Counted from the first letter of the stretch, positions 10,121-21,124 are shown. The stretch: 64,000 bases of DNA from Scalesia atractyloides (GCA_947069175.1 CAMTDV010000013.1:56736610-56800609); one strand, 5' to 3'. The notes: a model not told the origin generated them from the letters alone. Program-made: numbers and translations.

Positions 10121-10135
10121 TAAGAGTTTAAATGT

Positions 10136-13100
10136 TTGGAAAAATTCTCTAAGTGTTTGAAATGTCTATGGTTGCAGATCAAGATGTCATCGTTTTCTCT
10201 ATTTCACATCATCTGTTGTCTTCTGGATAAGAATATTCCTGAAATCGCAGTTCATACAGAAGTATTAGTTTTTGTGAGTCGTCTTCCAATCACTAAAGCT
10301 CTTACTAATCGTCACACAGCCTATCATTCTCATGTAGAATATTTTTGGAATGCTGCTAAATTTGACGAAGAAGAGAATGCGATTTTGTCGGCTGTAAGGA
10401 TTGACAACGAAGATATTCAAGTCAAGATCACGGAAGGCTTGATCCGAATAGTATTAGAGTTTAATGATCATGAAGAAGACCCAACTTGTTTCTCTGAGTA
10501 TATGGTTAAAGGGTGCTTCTACATGATGGGTTATGCAGGTTTTGTAAACGCAGCTCTGTTTAAAAAGGCAAATCTGGTGCACCATTTTATTATATTGCAC
10601 ATTGTGTTATTCACGCTCTCAGTCACCGAAGGGCGGATTTGATGATCTAATTGATTATCAGATGTGCATGATCACTGCACTTATTCTGAACTTGCCCTAC
10701 AATTTCTCGAGAGTGATCTTCGCCCAAATGGTCCGAAATATTCAACGCGAGAAGTTTTTGCAATATTCGCGTTTAGTTCAAATGTTGCTCGACCATTTAC
10801 ATCCGAACTTGAAGAAAAAGAAAGATGATATTTTGAAGCTGGAATATATGGATGTGTTAACTTTGAAGAAAGATGATATTAAAGCCTTCCCAAATGCCAA
10901 GCCTGTCTTCGGAGCTATTCTTGATAAAGATTATTTGGCACCACCAAAAGGGAAGTAGAGGAAAGACGATACTGGAAACGAAGATGAGGAGCTGGAAGGG
11001 TTGAATGATTTTATTGCGAAGAGAAGCATGAGGTTCTCGAAAGAGGTTAAAAGGTGGGGGGGGGGCAAAGGGACGAAAAGAAAGCAAACGTCCACATCTT
11101 CCTCCAATGCCCATAAAAAGAAACAGCGTGCAACTAAAAGCACGAGGTTGGTCGACGAATCAGAGCCGGAAGAGAATGTTGAAACTATAGCTGCTGATTT
11201 GAGCGAGAAGCTTTCGGAGAACAAGAAGGAATGGTTAAAGAGGCATCATCCTCAAGTACTGATTCAGAGGATAGGATTGCCAAAAAGAGAGAGAAAGAGC
11301 TAAAAAAAGAGATCTTGAACGTTTGGCTGAACTTAAAAGAAAAGTAGAGGAGAAGAAAAGAAAAGCAACAGGGGAAGATGATACAACGTATGTACCTTTG
11401 GGTTCCGATAGCGATACCCCTGTTCGTAAAACTTCTAAGAAATCTTCTAGACGTCTCAAGAGACCAGCAATTAGAAGCACTTATTCTCTGAAAGACAAAT
11501 CTAAAAGAAAAGTGCAGAGAAAGGTTGTTGAAGAAGAGAATGTTGAATCGACTTCTCAACCACCACCGTCACCATCTCCTCAACCAACCCCACAAGCACC
11601 ACCATCTCCACCACCTCAACCAACACCACAACCTACCCCTCAAGCTCAACCGTCCCAGTCTCAACCCCAGTTTGATTTTGACTTCGATTTTGGTGATATA
11701 CCAGGGGGGAAGATTTCTTGGCAGACATGTTCAACGATTCATGCATTAAAGAGATAGAGAAATAAGTGATGCTGAACAGTGTCAAGATTGCCAAGCTACA
11801 AGAGCAAATCAATGGGCTTAATGCAGAAAAATAGCAGCTAGAGGCTATTTTGGAGAGTATCATCTCTAAGAATGAACGTTTGAGAAATCGCATGGTAAAA
11901 TATGATGAAGAACGTCTCAGAAATCAGAGTAAGATGAGCTTATTCGAGAAAATTCTCACGAAGAAACTCGGAATCAATTTAGGTGCTAAAATTGACAAGA
12001 TTGAAAGAGCAGAGGCTAGGGAAAGGGTTGTTGAGCGAGAATGAACTGAAAAAGAGTTATTTGATGCTTAGGGGAAAGGTAAAGAAAAAGTTGGTGAGGA
12101 ATCTAGGACTGTTATAACTGAGCCAGAAGCTGAATCTTCGCAAGTATCTTCGGAAGTAGTGGTGGGTGAAAACACAAAGAAGTTTGTTTTGATCGGGAAG
12201 CCTAAAGATGTTGATATTGACTTGACGAATTTATCAGCTAAACATCGAGAATGTCTTAATAAGAGAAAGTTGGTGAAAGAAATAGAAGATGAGGTAGATG
12301 AGTTTGTTGAAGATCCCAAGAAAGAAAAAGAAGACTTGGACGATATCGATGACATATTTTCTTATAAGTCTGATGATGACAGTGATGGTGGTGATGATGA
12401 CTTGGGCGGTTCAGGTATCCTTGTAACAAAATCTAATTTGAATGATGATATCAATTGTTCTATGTACTTATATGATTCCACGAATCAAATGGAAGGAGGT
12501 AAAGATCAGGGAAAGTATGAGAGCTCTAAGGATTCTAAGCAGGCAGGAATCCTCACAGTGACCGAAATGTCTACTATTCTTATCGTGCTCAAACCAAAGA
12601 TTTTGTATTTAGAGTATGATGTAGAGGAAGGGGAGTTTGTCCACAGTTATTCTAAAGAAGGAATTGCTAATATGTTGGGTGTGGACGAAGAAAGCTTTGA
12701 GTTTGATTTCGAAGAGGAGCTTAACGACATCAGTGCTTTCAAGCCTGTTGATTATGTCTTTGAACATGTTGCTGATGCACATGAGTATGATAAAGTTGTC
12801 GTGGAGGATGATTCTGATGACGATGATACAAATATTGCCGACAAGGGTACAGATGACTCCCCAACTTTCAATGAATTGTTTGCAGCTGAAAATGATGATC
12901 TTCTGAAAAGTAAAGTTGAAGAGGCTGTCAAACAAGGAACCGTTCCTCAACAATTGTCTGCTGAAAAATTTGTTGAAATGAGGAAGCGGTGGTTTAAAGA
13001 AGTACCAGCTAAACGAAAATTCAAACGTCCCTTCGCATTTTTTACGCGTGATGCTAACATTTCTTTATGAGATATTATAAGTTGGGGATGGATCGAAGAG

Positions 13101-13612
13101 CTGAATGTTTATGTGATTAAATGGGAAAATGGGATCCAGTATTTTCGATTCTTAAGCGACATTAAGACCCTGTCGTTCTGGGATATCAAGAGCTTGTTCA
13201 AACAAAGATGATTAATTTGAAAATGAAATTTCATGACCAACGGCTGTGGAAACTAATAAAGCTTGAGGCTACACATAGATTTATTCACTGGAAGCTACGT
13301 TTCCCAAAAAGAATCACAAAGATCGATCCAGTGATGTAAGAAAAAGATGTTACGTTGATCATGAAGAGGCCGAAAGTTATGAAGAATATGCCTCTAATCA
13401 AGATGGAAAAGGATTTCTTCAAGATCTTCAAATGGGGGTACTATGATTCAAGTACATGTGAAGCCGTTATTTTTGTCCAACCAAATGATGATTCTTTCGA
13501 GGAATTATCCGAAACCGTCATAGCACACAAACGAATATATGGTCTACGGCGTGGCATTCGAGTACTAGACCCGATGTGGCTAGTCAATTATTTGAAGAAG
13601 GATATTGAATGA
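10136..13612 (+). pseudogene. Sirevirus post-pol ORF (env-like position), broken
   Basis: The N-terminal globular region (10184-10957) reads NRHTAYHSHVEYFWNAAKF, then FSEYMVKGCFYMMGYAGF and, after a frameshift near 10600, DYQMCMITALILNLPYNFSR and VQMLLDHLHPNLK. A basic/acidic low-complexity middle follows: KKKQR patches, a Pro/Gln/Ser run at 11550-11670, coiled-coil-like charged segments near 11780-12040, and acidic runs in 12159-12900. The conserved C-terminal region (13340-13612) reads MKRPKVMKNMPLIKMEKDF, WGYYDSS and RVLDPMWLVNYLKKDIE. At least five frame breaks are present. The ORF occupies the place of env in retroviruses; I see no signal peptide or membrane segment, so an envelope role is not supported. 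Function is unknown. A diverged relative is seen in Sirevirus C. Confidence 0.8.
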
Positions 13613-13909
13613 TTGTTCTATAGCAAGATTAGTTTTAAAGAGAAAGAGAAAGAGCAAGCTCTCTAGTTCTAGAAGATTGTTAATGTCTATTATGCTAATG
13701 ATATACACTCAGGAACAGCATGGAACACTTCTTGGAGGAAGGTAGAGGAGATTGAGAAACGAAAGAGAGAGAAGAAGGAGGAGGAGAGGATTTGCAGAGC
13801 GTACGCGAACTGCGTCGCTAAAACGCTTTCAGTTTAGACATTAGCTGTCAAATTTTTGAAGAATTTTTTGAAGACTATCCAAGACTGCGACAACATACAA
13901 GGGGGAGTT
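13613..13909 (+). promoter_or_regulatory. 3' untranslated spacer and polypurine tract of Sirevirus A
   Basis: The spacer holds a purine-rich stretch (GAGAAAGAGAAAGAGC near 13640, then GAGAGAGAAGAAGGAGGAGG near 13770). It ends with ACAAGGGGGAGTT (about 13897-13909) directly before the LTR TG. This is the classic Sirevirus polypurine tract that primes plus-strand synthesis. No gene is present. Confidence 0.8.
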
Positions 13910-14368
13910 TGTTTGTGCATAATGTCTATTGCCTACGTCTATGATATGTTGTTTATGTATATAGGGCTTAGAATGTCAAACATTGTTTGTATATATATGA
14001 TTTATTAGGTTTGTTCATGGCTCATATGAATGAGCATCATGGCTCATACGAGTGACACTTTGTCACTCGTACGAGGCATCACTCGCACGAGTCACACACA
14101 CACACACTCCTCCTGTGCGAGTCATGTTGACCTATAAATAGAGGAGCTTGATTGTTGTGTCAGAAATCTGATCTGTTGGTGTGTGGTGAAGCCCTGTCAA
14201 ACAGTTTACACGTTCTATAACTGTTCACATTTATCAATATAATTCAAGGCGTTTAAGGAGTATATCTCTCTTGTTTGTTTGTCCAACTTGCTAACAATGA
14301 ATTCCGCCTCTGTTAGATGAGTCACATCAGTCCGGTGCTCATTGGAGGAGAGCCGGTCCCCTCTCACA
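13910..14368 (+). repeat. 3' LTR of Sirevirus A, 459 bp
   Basis: The LTR begins TGTTTGTGCATAATGTC and ends CCGGTCCCCTCTCACA. It is closely similar to the LTRs at 48379-48840 and 52299-52758. A palindrome cluster lies at 14020-14095 (for example TCACTCGTACGAGGCA), about 110-185 bases into the LTR, and a TATA box TATAAATA at 14133-14140. After 14368 the sequence changes to the gag of Sirevirus B on the other strand, fixing the right boundary. Confidence 0.9.
14133..14140 (+). promoter_or_regulatory. TATA box in LTR of Sirevirus A
   Basis: TATAAATAG lies 223 bases into the LTR, at the same offset as in the two related LTRs. It would mark the start of genomic RNA about 30 bases on. Confidence 0.65.
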
Positions 14369-15783
14369 ATCATCAACTAGGGCTATCTCAGCCATGAACG
14401 CATGTGTGGCATTGTCATCACCTTCCAGATGAACACTCGAATCATAAGAACCTTCTCTAGAAGTAGAGATCAAGGCCTTTGATCCAGTGTTAGTTGATGC
14501 ATTTCTGTTGCTTGAACCATGACCAGGAAACTGTTGAAAAGATGAGCTAGAACGAGATTCAGTCTTAGGTCTTTCACATTCTCTAGCAAAGTGTCCGTAA
14601 TTTTGACAATTGTAACACCTCACTTTAGACTTGTCAAAACCTACATTCTTTCCAACGAACTTTCTTCCCGTCCTATTCATGAATCTCTTCACTCTTCTAG
14701 AGATCATGGCCATCTGCCGCTTTAAATCCATCTTCTCTAGGTCATCAGTGTCAATCTGATCATAATCTTCATCAAAAGTAGTAGGATCAGATATTCTTCC
14801 CTGAATGTAGTTCTCATACGAAGCAACGAATGAAGCAAGCAGGGCCAGATGTTCTTCAGCAGCCTTGACACTCAGAGGCATAGACCTTGTATTGTTATTA
14901 TTATTGCTGGATTGTTGTCTCTTTGCCCCTGACGATCCTCCTGAAGCAGCTACAAAACATACTTCACTATCAGCATTTGTCATAATCTGCTCATTTTCAC
15001 ATGAGAGAAACACAGTTGCAGAATCACTTGAAGCAGTGTTGGAAGATGAAGATGTAAGCCCTTTATAAATTCTCGGATCTTGAACCTGATCATATCCAGT
15101 TTCCTTCTTCTTCTTATTTAGCTCATAAGCTCTCAGTTTCCCAACAACCTCTTCAAAGTCCTTATCTTCATAGTCAGCTTCACCTTTATCATAAGAGTAT
15201 AAATATCCCACTTGGTAGGTAAAGCATCGAGCAACTTATCGTTTATCTCAACGTCTGTGTATCCCTCTATGTCATAATTGTCTATTTCTGACATTAGATG
15301 ATAATATATCGTGATAATATATTCAAGAGACTCATTTCTCATACCTTTAAAGACAACAAATTGTTTCTTTAGCAAATCAACCTTGTTCTTCTTCACATCA
15401 GGATTGCTCTCATACCTCTTCTTTGGAGCATCCCACATCTCCTTTGAAATGGTATATCTCTTGAATGTATGTTTGATGCCATCATGTAACGACATCTTTA
15501 TAGCAGCTAAGGCCTTCTTCTCAAACTCATACATTCTCTTTTCAGCCTCTGACATGTACACATAGGAAGTGACACATTGTCTGCCTTCAAAGTCATGAGT
15601 TGGGTTAATGTACCCATCTTGAATACAGATCCACATCCGTGTGTCCTGATATTCAATGAACGACTGAAACCTATCCTTCCATGTAAGGTAATTCTCTACC
15701 TTCAACATCTTTGGAGGTTTGTTAGTCGTGCGTGCCTCGTGCTCCATTCTCAACAATTCATTCAAGTTTGACATATATGACAT
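14369..15783 (-). pseudogene. copia gag with zinc knuckle, one frameshift
   Basis: The start at 15783 (MSYMSNLNELLRMEHEART) opens a UBN2-type copia gag: LKVENYLTWKDRFQSFIEY, then WDAPKKRYE, LLKKQFVVFKGM and DKLLDALPTKWDIYT. Around 15170-15210 the frame shifts. The second frame (15211 down to 14369) holds YDQIDTDDLEKMDLKRQMAM and the knuckle CYNCQNYGHFAREC (CX2CX4HX4C, about 14570-14615), which packages element RNA. The end is cut by the LTR of Sirevirus A, and the last few residues come from that LTR. Apart from the frameshift this is one of the better preserved frames in the window. Confidence 0.93.
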
Positions 15784-16540
15784 TTTTACCGAACTGGTTA
15801 TCTAAAAACGTTATAAATTTGTCCGAAGTGTGTGATTACCAAATTACAATGTTAGACTCGTCTCGATGATATAATCCAATGATGTATAATTTCTGAGAGT
15901 GATTTTTTTTGGTCCTAAAAATCACACGAATCTAACCGTGCAGTTGGTTTGTCAAGTTTGTCTATGGATCAAATTTTGTGTATGAAAATGTTTATCTCCG
16001 ATTACGTCAGCTGGTTAACTTTCCACCTTTATGAGTACAACTCGGAACAGTACCAATTCAGAATAGTAACTCGAGTTAACAATCCGAGATAGAAATTCGG
16101 AACAGTGATCCGAGATGGTGATTCGAGATGGTATCTGAGATGCTATCCGAGATGATGATTTGAGATAGTATCCGAAATGCTACTCGAGATGCATATATGA
16201 GATGATCCGAGATCAATCACCAATGATCCGAGATGCACTGTTCTGATCCAACATGATCTAAGATGCAAGTTTTCTGATCCGAGATGCTTCACTTATGATC
16301 TGAGATACAACTATCATGATTCGAAATGCAACCTTCACATCCGAAATGCAAGATTTCTATCTGAGATGCCTTGCTGATGATCAGAAATACCAGGTTTCTA
16401 TCCAAGATGCCTTGCTATTTATCCAAAATAACAGCAAAAACCTTAGAACAGCCTTCAAACTTCGAACCAGCCGTAAAAAATTTCTAAAACTTCAACTTTT
16501 CCTGCTGTTACAATTCTGAATCGAGCAAAAGCAGAGCCGA
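15784..16540 (-). other. 5' leader of Sirevirus B with repeated ATCTCGGAT motif
   Basis: There is no coding frame. Between 16060 and 16440 about twenty copies of GCATCTCGGATC or close variants occur on the minus strand. The 15830-16030 part is strongly similar to the leader of F (18940-19110): both contain GAAAGTTAACCAGCTGAC, then GCACGGTTAGA, TCGTGTGATTTTTAGG and GAGACGAGTCTAAC. The LTRs of B and F are much less alike. Confidence 0.75.
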
Positions 16541-16555
16541 ATGCTCTAATACCAA
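16541..16555 (-). promoter_or_regulatory. tRNA primer binding site of Sirevirus B
   Basis: On the minus strand TTGGTATTAGAGC follows the LTR end GGACCTACA almost directly. It matches the complement of the initiator-Met tRNA 3' end (TGGTATCAGAGC) with one change. Confidence 0.8.
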
Positions 16556-16556
16556 T

Positions 16557-17023
16557 TGTAGGTCCCCAAAATCCATATGGATCTTCATAGATTCATCTAT
16601 CCAATCTAGAGTGCGGAATCCCCTAGACTAGATTATTACAGAAAATCAAAAAATATCAAGAACACGAACAAACACTTTCAGTCCGTCTTCTATTGATTAT
16701 CCAACATGAATGTTTACAATCAATTCAAGACTCACACTAATTCTCTCTCAACTCTCTCTGAAGTGACTAAATGAGCAACCTTAACCCTAATACAAAACTC
16801 TCTTTATAAAGAGACAAGTTTGCAACTGGGCTAGGGTTTCACCACATGGGCCGCAAATTGGTCTAGGCCCAATTCACCTACCACTCCCTATAATGTGGAT
16901 ATGGTTTAGCCCAATCACTATAACTAACTATTACAAAACTAAACCCGCTAACTATTTATCGTTTACTAATTACAAGATATCCAAAGACGAATTCTAAGCT
17001 GTTGTCACAAATATGCACCAACA
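16557..17023 (-). repeat. 5' LTR of Sirevirus B, 467 bp
   Basis: On the minus strand the LTR runs from TGTTGGTGCATATTTGTGAC (17023) to GGACCTACA (16557). The first twelve bases match the other Sirevirus LTRs here (TGTTGGTGCATA), but the rest differs. A TATA box (TATAAAGA, plus 16801-16808) is present. No CTCGTACGAG-type palindromes were seen in it. Confidence 0.85.
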
Positions 17024-17911
17024 CATCATCCTCTACTTCTTCTTGAAGGACTGTTTTAAGGGCAGAGCCAGTTGTCTTTACCAGATGTTCTCTAATGGCC
17101 TTGATGTCTGCTTGTGTAACTTTATATCTTGCCTCAACCATATTTCTGATAATTTCCATATGAGTATTGTGGTTGATGTCTGCTAAATTCATTTGAGCTT
17201 GAATAATAGGTTGCATAGATTTCCATGGATCATTGGCAATTTGCTGAGTGGATGGTTGGCTTTGAGAATTTTGTAACATCTGCTTCATCATCGATTCATT
17301 TTATCAACTAAGAACTCCATGGATGTCATTCTCACCATCAATTCCTTATATCTCAATTCATCACCGAATTTAATGGGATTATCTGAATCCCGACCAGAGG
17401 TAGTTGTATTTGGATCATCGACAGGAGTAAACTCCATGGTATCAGAACCAAATACCCCTTTTTCTTGGTACTGGGTCTTCCAACTAGAGCAGAGGTTACA
17501 ATTGTAGTCTCAACAGTTGTTGCCTTTAACGAAGACTTTTGATGTAACCACTGTACCACTGACACATTTTTGTGTCATCAGTTGTAGTAGCTGCTTCACT
17601 TAAACTACCACCAAGAGTTACTTGTAACTCATGGGGTGTAGCCTCCTCAACTGTTTCTAGGTTAGCATCTTGATTTTTCTCAGACTCGGTCACTTGTGGG
17701 GGTGTACTCTCGTTGCCTGCTGATTGAGAGGAGCTGCTTCATAATGTGGTGACCCTATACTTACAACTTGATCCTTTTGTGAGCATACAAGAGGAGCTTG
17801 GCTTTTGGGTGGAGATCTTTCCAACTATTGTGAGAAAGTAGCAACAGTGGTTTCAAGTGGCTTTTGTGATACCACAAGGTTATCCTCTAGAATCTGATCT
17901 TTCAGAGGTAC
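17024..17911 (-). pseudogene. C-terminal part of Sirevirus C post-pol ORF
   Basis: On the minus strand the frames give a Gln/Pro/Ser-rich stretch (KDQILEDNLVVSQKPLETT, SPPKSQAPLVCSQKDQ), then a 17291-17024 frame with NDPWKSMQPIIQAQMNLADI and NTHMEIIRNMVEARYKVTQ, which is likely helical. Several stops and shifts are present. I place it in the post-pol ORF because it joins the better recognised N-terminal part once F is removed; the C-terminal part on its own is not recognised. Confidence 0.55.
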
Positions 17912-17916
17912 CTTTT
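17912..17916 (+). other. target-site duplication of element F, left copy
   Basis: CTTTT directly precedes the LTR TG and is repeated after the right LTR at 23510-23514. Five bases is the normal length for copia elements. Confidence 0.85.
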
Positions 17917-18351
17917 TGTTAGGTCCTAGAAGTGTGAGACTGACACATCAAATATACGCAACGGTCTATGTTAACTAATTGGGCTTAACTGGGTTAGTTT
18001 GTGTTAGGTTTGGACCTTTATAGGTCATTTGGGCATGCCATAGGCCATGTGGGCCAGGCAAGCCCATAGGCAAGCCCATTAGGGTTATGCCTTACCCTAG
18101 GTATATAAGCTAAGCTTATGTTATTTCTAGGGTTAAGTTTTGGGGTAGACTATTAGGTTTTCTCTAGAGAACCTTCATCTTGTACCAGAAGGTTTTGCTT
18201 GTTCAAGTAATAGAATCGTGTGCAAGTTGTTAGAAGTGAATTCGTATTGTTCTTCATCTTTTCGTTTTCTTGAAGATCACCAAGTTTGGATTCCGCCCAT
18301 CCTTGGTGATTGTGTGATATCAGTGTTAGATCCGGATGATTGGGACTTACA
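17917..18351 (+). repeat. 5' LTR of element F
   Basis: It begins TGTTAGGTCCTAGAAGTGTG and ends GATTGGGACTTACA. TATATAAG at 18102-18109 is the likely TATA box. It carries GGGCATGCCATAGGCC-type words and AAGCCCAT repeats near 18030-18080. The matching right LTR is at 23077-23509. Confidence 0.93.
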
Positions 18352-18353
18352 AG

Positions 18354-18366
18354 TTGTATTAGAGCC
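18354..18366 (+). promoter_or_regulatory. primer binding site of element F
   Basis: TTGTATTAGAGCC follows the LTR by two bases and differs from TGGTATCAGAGCC at two positions; it is read as an initiator-Met tRNA primer site. Confidence 0.75.
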
Positions 18367-19157
18367 TGTTGAACCTATTTCCAGGCTAGATCTGATATTA
18401 CACGATTTTGTTCAGTTTCTGCTGAAAAACACGAAGAACAAGAAGAAGATTCAAGCATTTCGGATCAACATTCAAGGATTTCGGATTTTTTGGTTACATT
18501 TCGGATATATTTCGGATCATTTCTGCAGCATTTCAGATCAAGATTCCAGTATTTCAGATTAAAATCTCGAATTTCGGATTGATTTTAGATTAATCTGTTG
18601 AATTTCAGATTTAAAGTAGTTGAAGATCACGAAGAACACGAAGAAGATCAGCCATTCCGGATTACTATTCTGGATTCTCACTGTTGCTGTGTATCTGATA
18701 ACATTCCGGATTACTGTTCTGGATTCTCATTGTTGCTATGTATCTGATAGCATTCTGGATTACTGTTTCGGATTCTCATTTCGGACTGAAACAGTGCATC
18801 TCAGATACCCTCTCGGATCACTGTTCCGAATCACCATCTCGGATTAGCATCTCAGATCACTGTTTGAGATTTCATCTCGGATTGTTAATCCGAGTTACTG
18901 TTCCAAATTTGGTACTGTTCCGAGTTGTACCCACAAGGGTGGAAAGTTAACCAGCTGACATAACCGGAGTTAAACATTTTCGTACACAGGATTTGATCCA
19001 CAGACAATCTTAACAAACCGGTTGCACGGTTAGACTCGTGTGATTTTTAGGGCAAAAAAACAGTTTGAGACGAGACGAGTCTAACGGTACATTTTGGTAA
19101 AAACAGATTTCGGACATTTTTTATCGTGTTTATCGGTCCGGTTTCAATTATCCAAAG
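18367..19157 (+). other. 5' leader of element F with repeated TTCGGAT motif
   Basis: From 18450 to 18905 about twenty copies of CATTTCGGATC and variants (CATCTCGGATT, CATTCCGGATT) occur, the same motif family as in the leader of Sirevirus B. The 18935-19110 part matches the B leader closely. No coding frame is convincing, although some open frames arise by chance from the repeats. Confidence 0.75.
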
Positions 19158-20979
19158 ATGTTTACAGCCCAAGCTCAGTACTCGAACATAGCCCTCAGTC
19201 CAGCACAAAATCAAAACCCAAGCCAGCGGGATGAAGTGAAGGAAAAGCTGAATGAGTGTATCGGAGACTACAATGTTGATCCGGTTGCTGACTATGTGAT
19301 GCGTTTGCTTGAACGTGGGATGCGAAAAGAGGAAGTAAGCGATGAGTTGAACAACTTTTTGGGAGATGAGAAAGACTCCTTTGTGTCTTAGTTGTGGGAT
19401 CATTTACAATCAAACCAAGATCTCAGAGATCTATATGCTAAATCAACAGAGTCTCATCCTAAAAAGGTGTTCGAACAGAAACCTCAAGCCCAACAAGTAG
19501 CAATCAATAGTCCAGCACCCTAAACTCGACCTCTAGCCCAAACTCACGCTGACAAATCATGCTCGCCCATTGACACAGACCTACCTTTTGTGCACTGAAC
19601 CTTGCAGGAATAGGGTTGCTCAACTCTGGGCTCTTAATCCCAAAGTGACCGATGAATACAACAATGCAATGGCTCAGTGCATCAGCCTTTGAGAAAGCAA
19701 CATGTTACTCAAAGAAAAGGTTGAAGCACAAAAGAAAGATATAGCTCAGCTCCACCTGGACGTAAATCAACAGAAATGTTGGGTCCATGATTACAAAATC
19801 ATATTAGAATCAAAAACCATGGAATGCGACTTGGTAAGAGTTGAGCTGGGACTTCTTAATTGAAAATATCAACAAAACGAAGTGGATATAAAGAAGTTTG
19901 ATACATCCAGCAAGCTTGTTCAAGACGTGTGCAATGTGCAGCTGGCATATATGGGGAACAAAGGGAAGGGTTTGGGATTCAATCAGGTTGCCCCACCGTA
20001 TAATCACAAATACACAACAATGCCTGAAACCGATGAAGATATTGAGAAACTACAGCATATGATGTACGGCAAACCCAGTGATTATACGTCAGCCACACGG
20101 GAACCACCTGGTACTGTTGACTCTTCTAGTGAGTTAGCTGATGAAGAGAGAGCTGATGTGAACAAGGCTCCAAGTGCACAAACTGAACAATCTGAACCTT
20201 CTGCTACCGATGAAAAGGTTCAGAGCAAGCTAAAAGAGCAGAAAAGAGCAAATCGGAGATGAAGAAAGAAGAAGTCCAAATGTCAAGGATAGTCACGATC
20301 TCCAAGATCATCAGTGGGCAGCAATAGCCCTCAAAAGGCTGGTGCTGTGAAAAATGCTTTTGTTAAGCCGGTCTTTAATGGCAAATGCGAAAAATATACT
20401 TTTGACCGTGCTAGCAAAGCTTTTGGAATGTTTGGGGAGATTTCCAAACAAGACTTGTAGTCTAAGCAAAAGAAGAAGTATCCAAAGAAATCTCTACAAT
20501 AGAAGAAGGCCCTTGCAAACGATAAGTACAGACATCCAAATTCATCTTCGTCTGCAAGAAATGTAGAAGGATATCAAGCACAGAAGGGATCAGTTCATCC
20601 TTCAAGGCCTGCACGAGCAAATCAAGCTGATCAGAATGCTTTACATGTGAAGAGACAAACGTGCTTCAATTGCGACATTCCTGGTCACATCGCTCGAAAC
20701 TGCACACATAGTCTCAATGTTCCATATCATGTTCAAAATCACAAGGTTACACCTAAGGATAACAATCATTCGAAGCTGATAAAGGTATCATCACCTAAGG
20801 AAATGAAGAATGTGAATCCCAAGGTTAAACCATCTGATGGGGATTGGAATGTTGCCAAAAACAATCGCAAGGCTATTCAGAAACAAAAAGCTTTTTCTAA
20901 AACGTCTAAACCTGAAATAGCCGAAGTTGCTCAATCAAAGGCAACAACCGCGTCTGTTAAAACGAAGCAGATTTAGAAA
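19158..20979 (+). pseudogene. gag of element F with intact zinc knuckle motif
   Basis: The ATG at 19158 opens a frame with RDEVKEKLNECIGDYNVDP and YVMRLLERGMRKEEVSDELN, ended by a stop at 19391. Later frames show a coiled-coil-like region (19680-19900), the gag word GFNQVAPPYNHKYTTMP (19975-20025) that has counterparts in E, J and G, and a Ser/Glu-rich stretch (19882-20262). A lysine-rich segment and the knuckle CFNCDIPGHIARNC (20662-20703, CX2CX4HX4C intact) follow. At least four stops are present. It would bind and package element RNA. The N-terminal UBN2-type region seen in B and J is not recognised here. Confidence 0.8.
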
Positions 20980-21124
20980 CCCAAATCCAAGGCGGTAGCA
21001 ACATCACCAATCCTTGAAACAAAAGGGGATTGCAGTTAAAATAAATGTCTTATTTTGATGCTTCTGGGAAACCCAGGACCACGATGGCCTGGGTCCCACT
21101 GTCTTACTAATCTCTTTATTTTCT

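Larger units (their letters stand above)
5645..14368 (+). mobile_element. Sirevirus A (Ty1/copia), 3' two thirds
   Basis: After the gypsy LTR the sequence reads as copia integrase C-terminus, RT, RNase H, a noncoding stretch with a conserved block and palindromes, a long post-pol ORF, a polypurine tract and a 3' LTR. A long post-pol ORF and conserved noncoding motifs are marks of the Sirevirus genus of copia elements. The 5' LTR, gag, protease and integrase N-terminus lie left of the window. The element lies inside the gag of minus-strand Sirevirus B, whose reading resumes at 14369. All its genes are broken. Confidence 0.9.
14369..17023 (-). mobile_element. Sirevirus B, 5' LTR to gag, minus strand
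   Basis: On the minus strand the order is LTR (17023 to 16557), primer binding site, long leader, gag, then an abrupt end at 14369 where Sirevirus A was inserted. The missing protease and pol must lie left of the window. Sirevirus C sequence abuts the LTR at 17024 in the same orientation. Either B inserted into C, or C and B share one LTR through LTR recombination; the lack of a strong polypurine tract before 17023 favours insertion. Confidence 0.85.

Noticed and set aside
11185..11559. Minus-strand open frames across the post-pol ORF of Sirevirus A
   Set aside because: They mirror lysine- and glutamate-rich coding sequence on the plus strand and have no recognisable domain.
19047..19403. 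118-codon minus-strand frame opposite the gag start of F
   Set aside because: The plus-strand frame has the expected position for gag and better codon context; the minus frame looks like a shadow.
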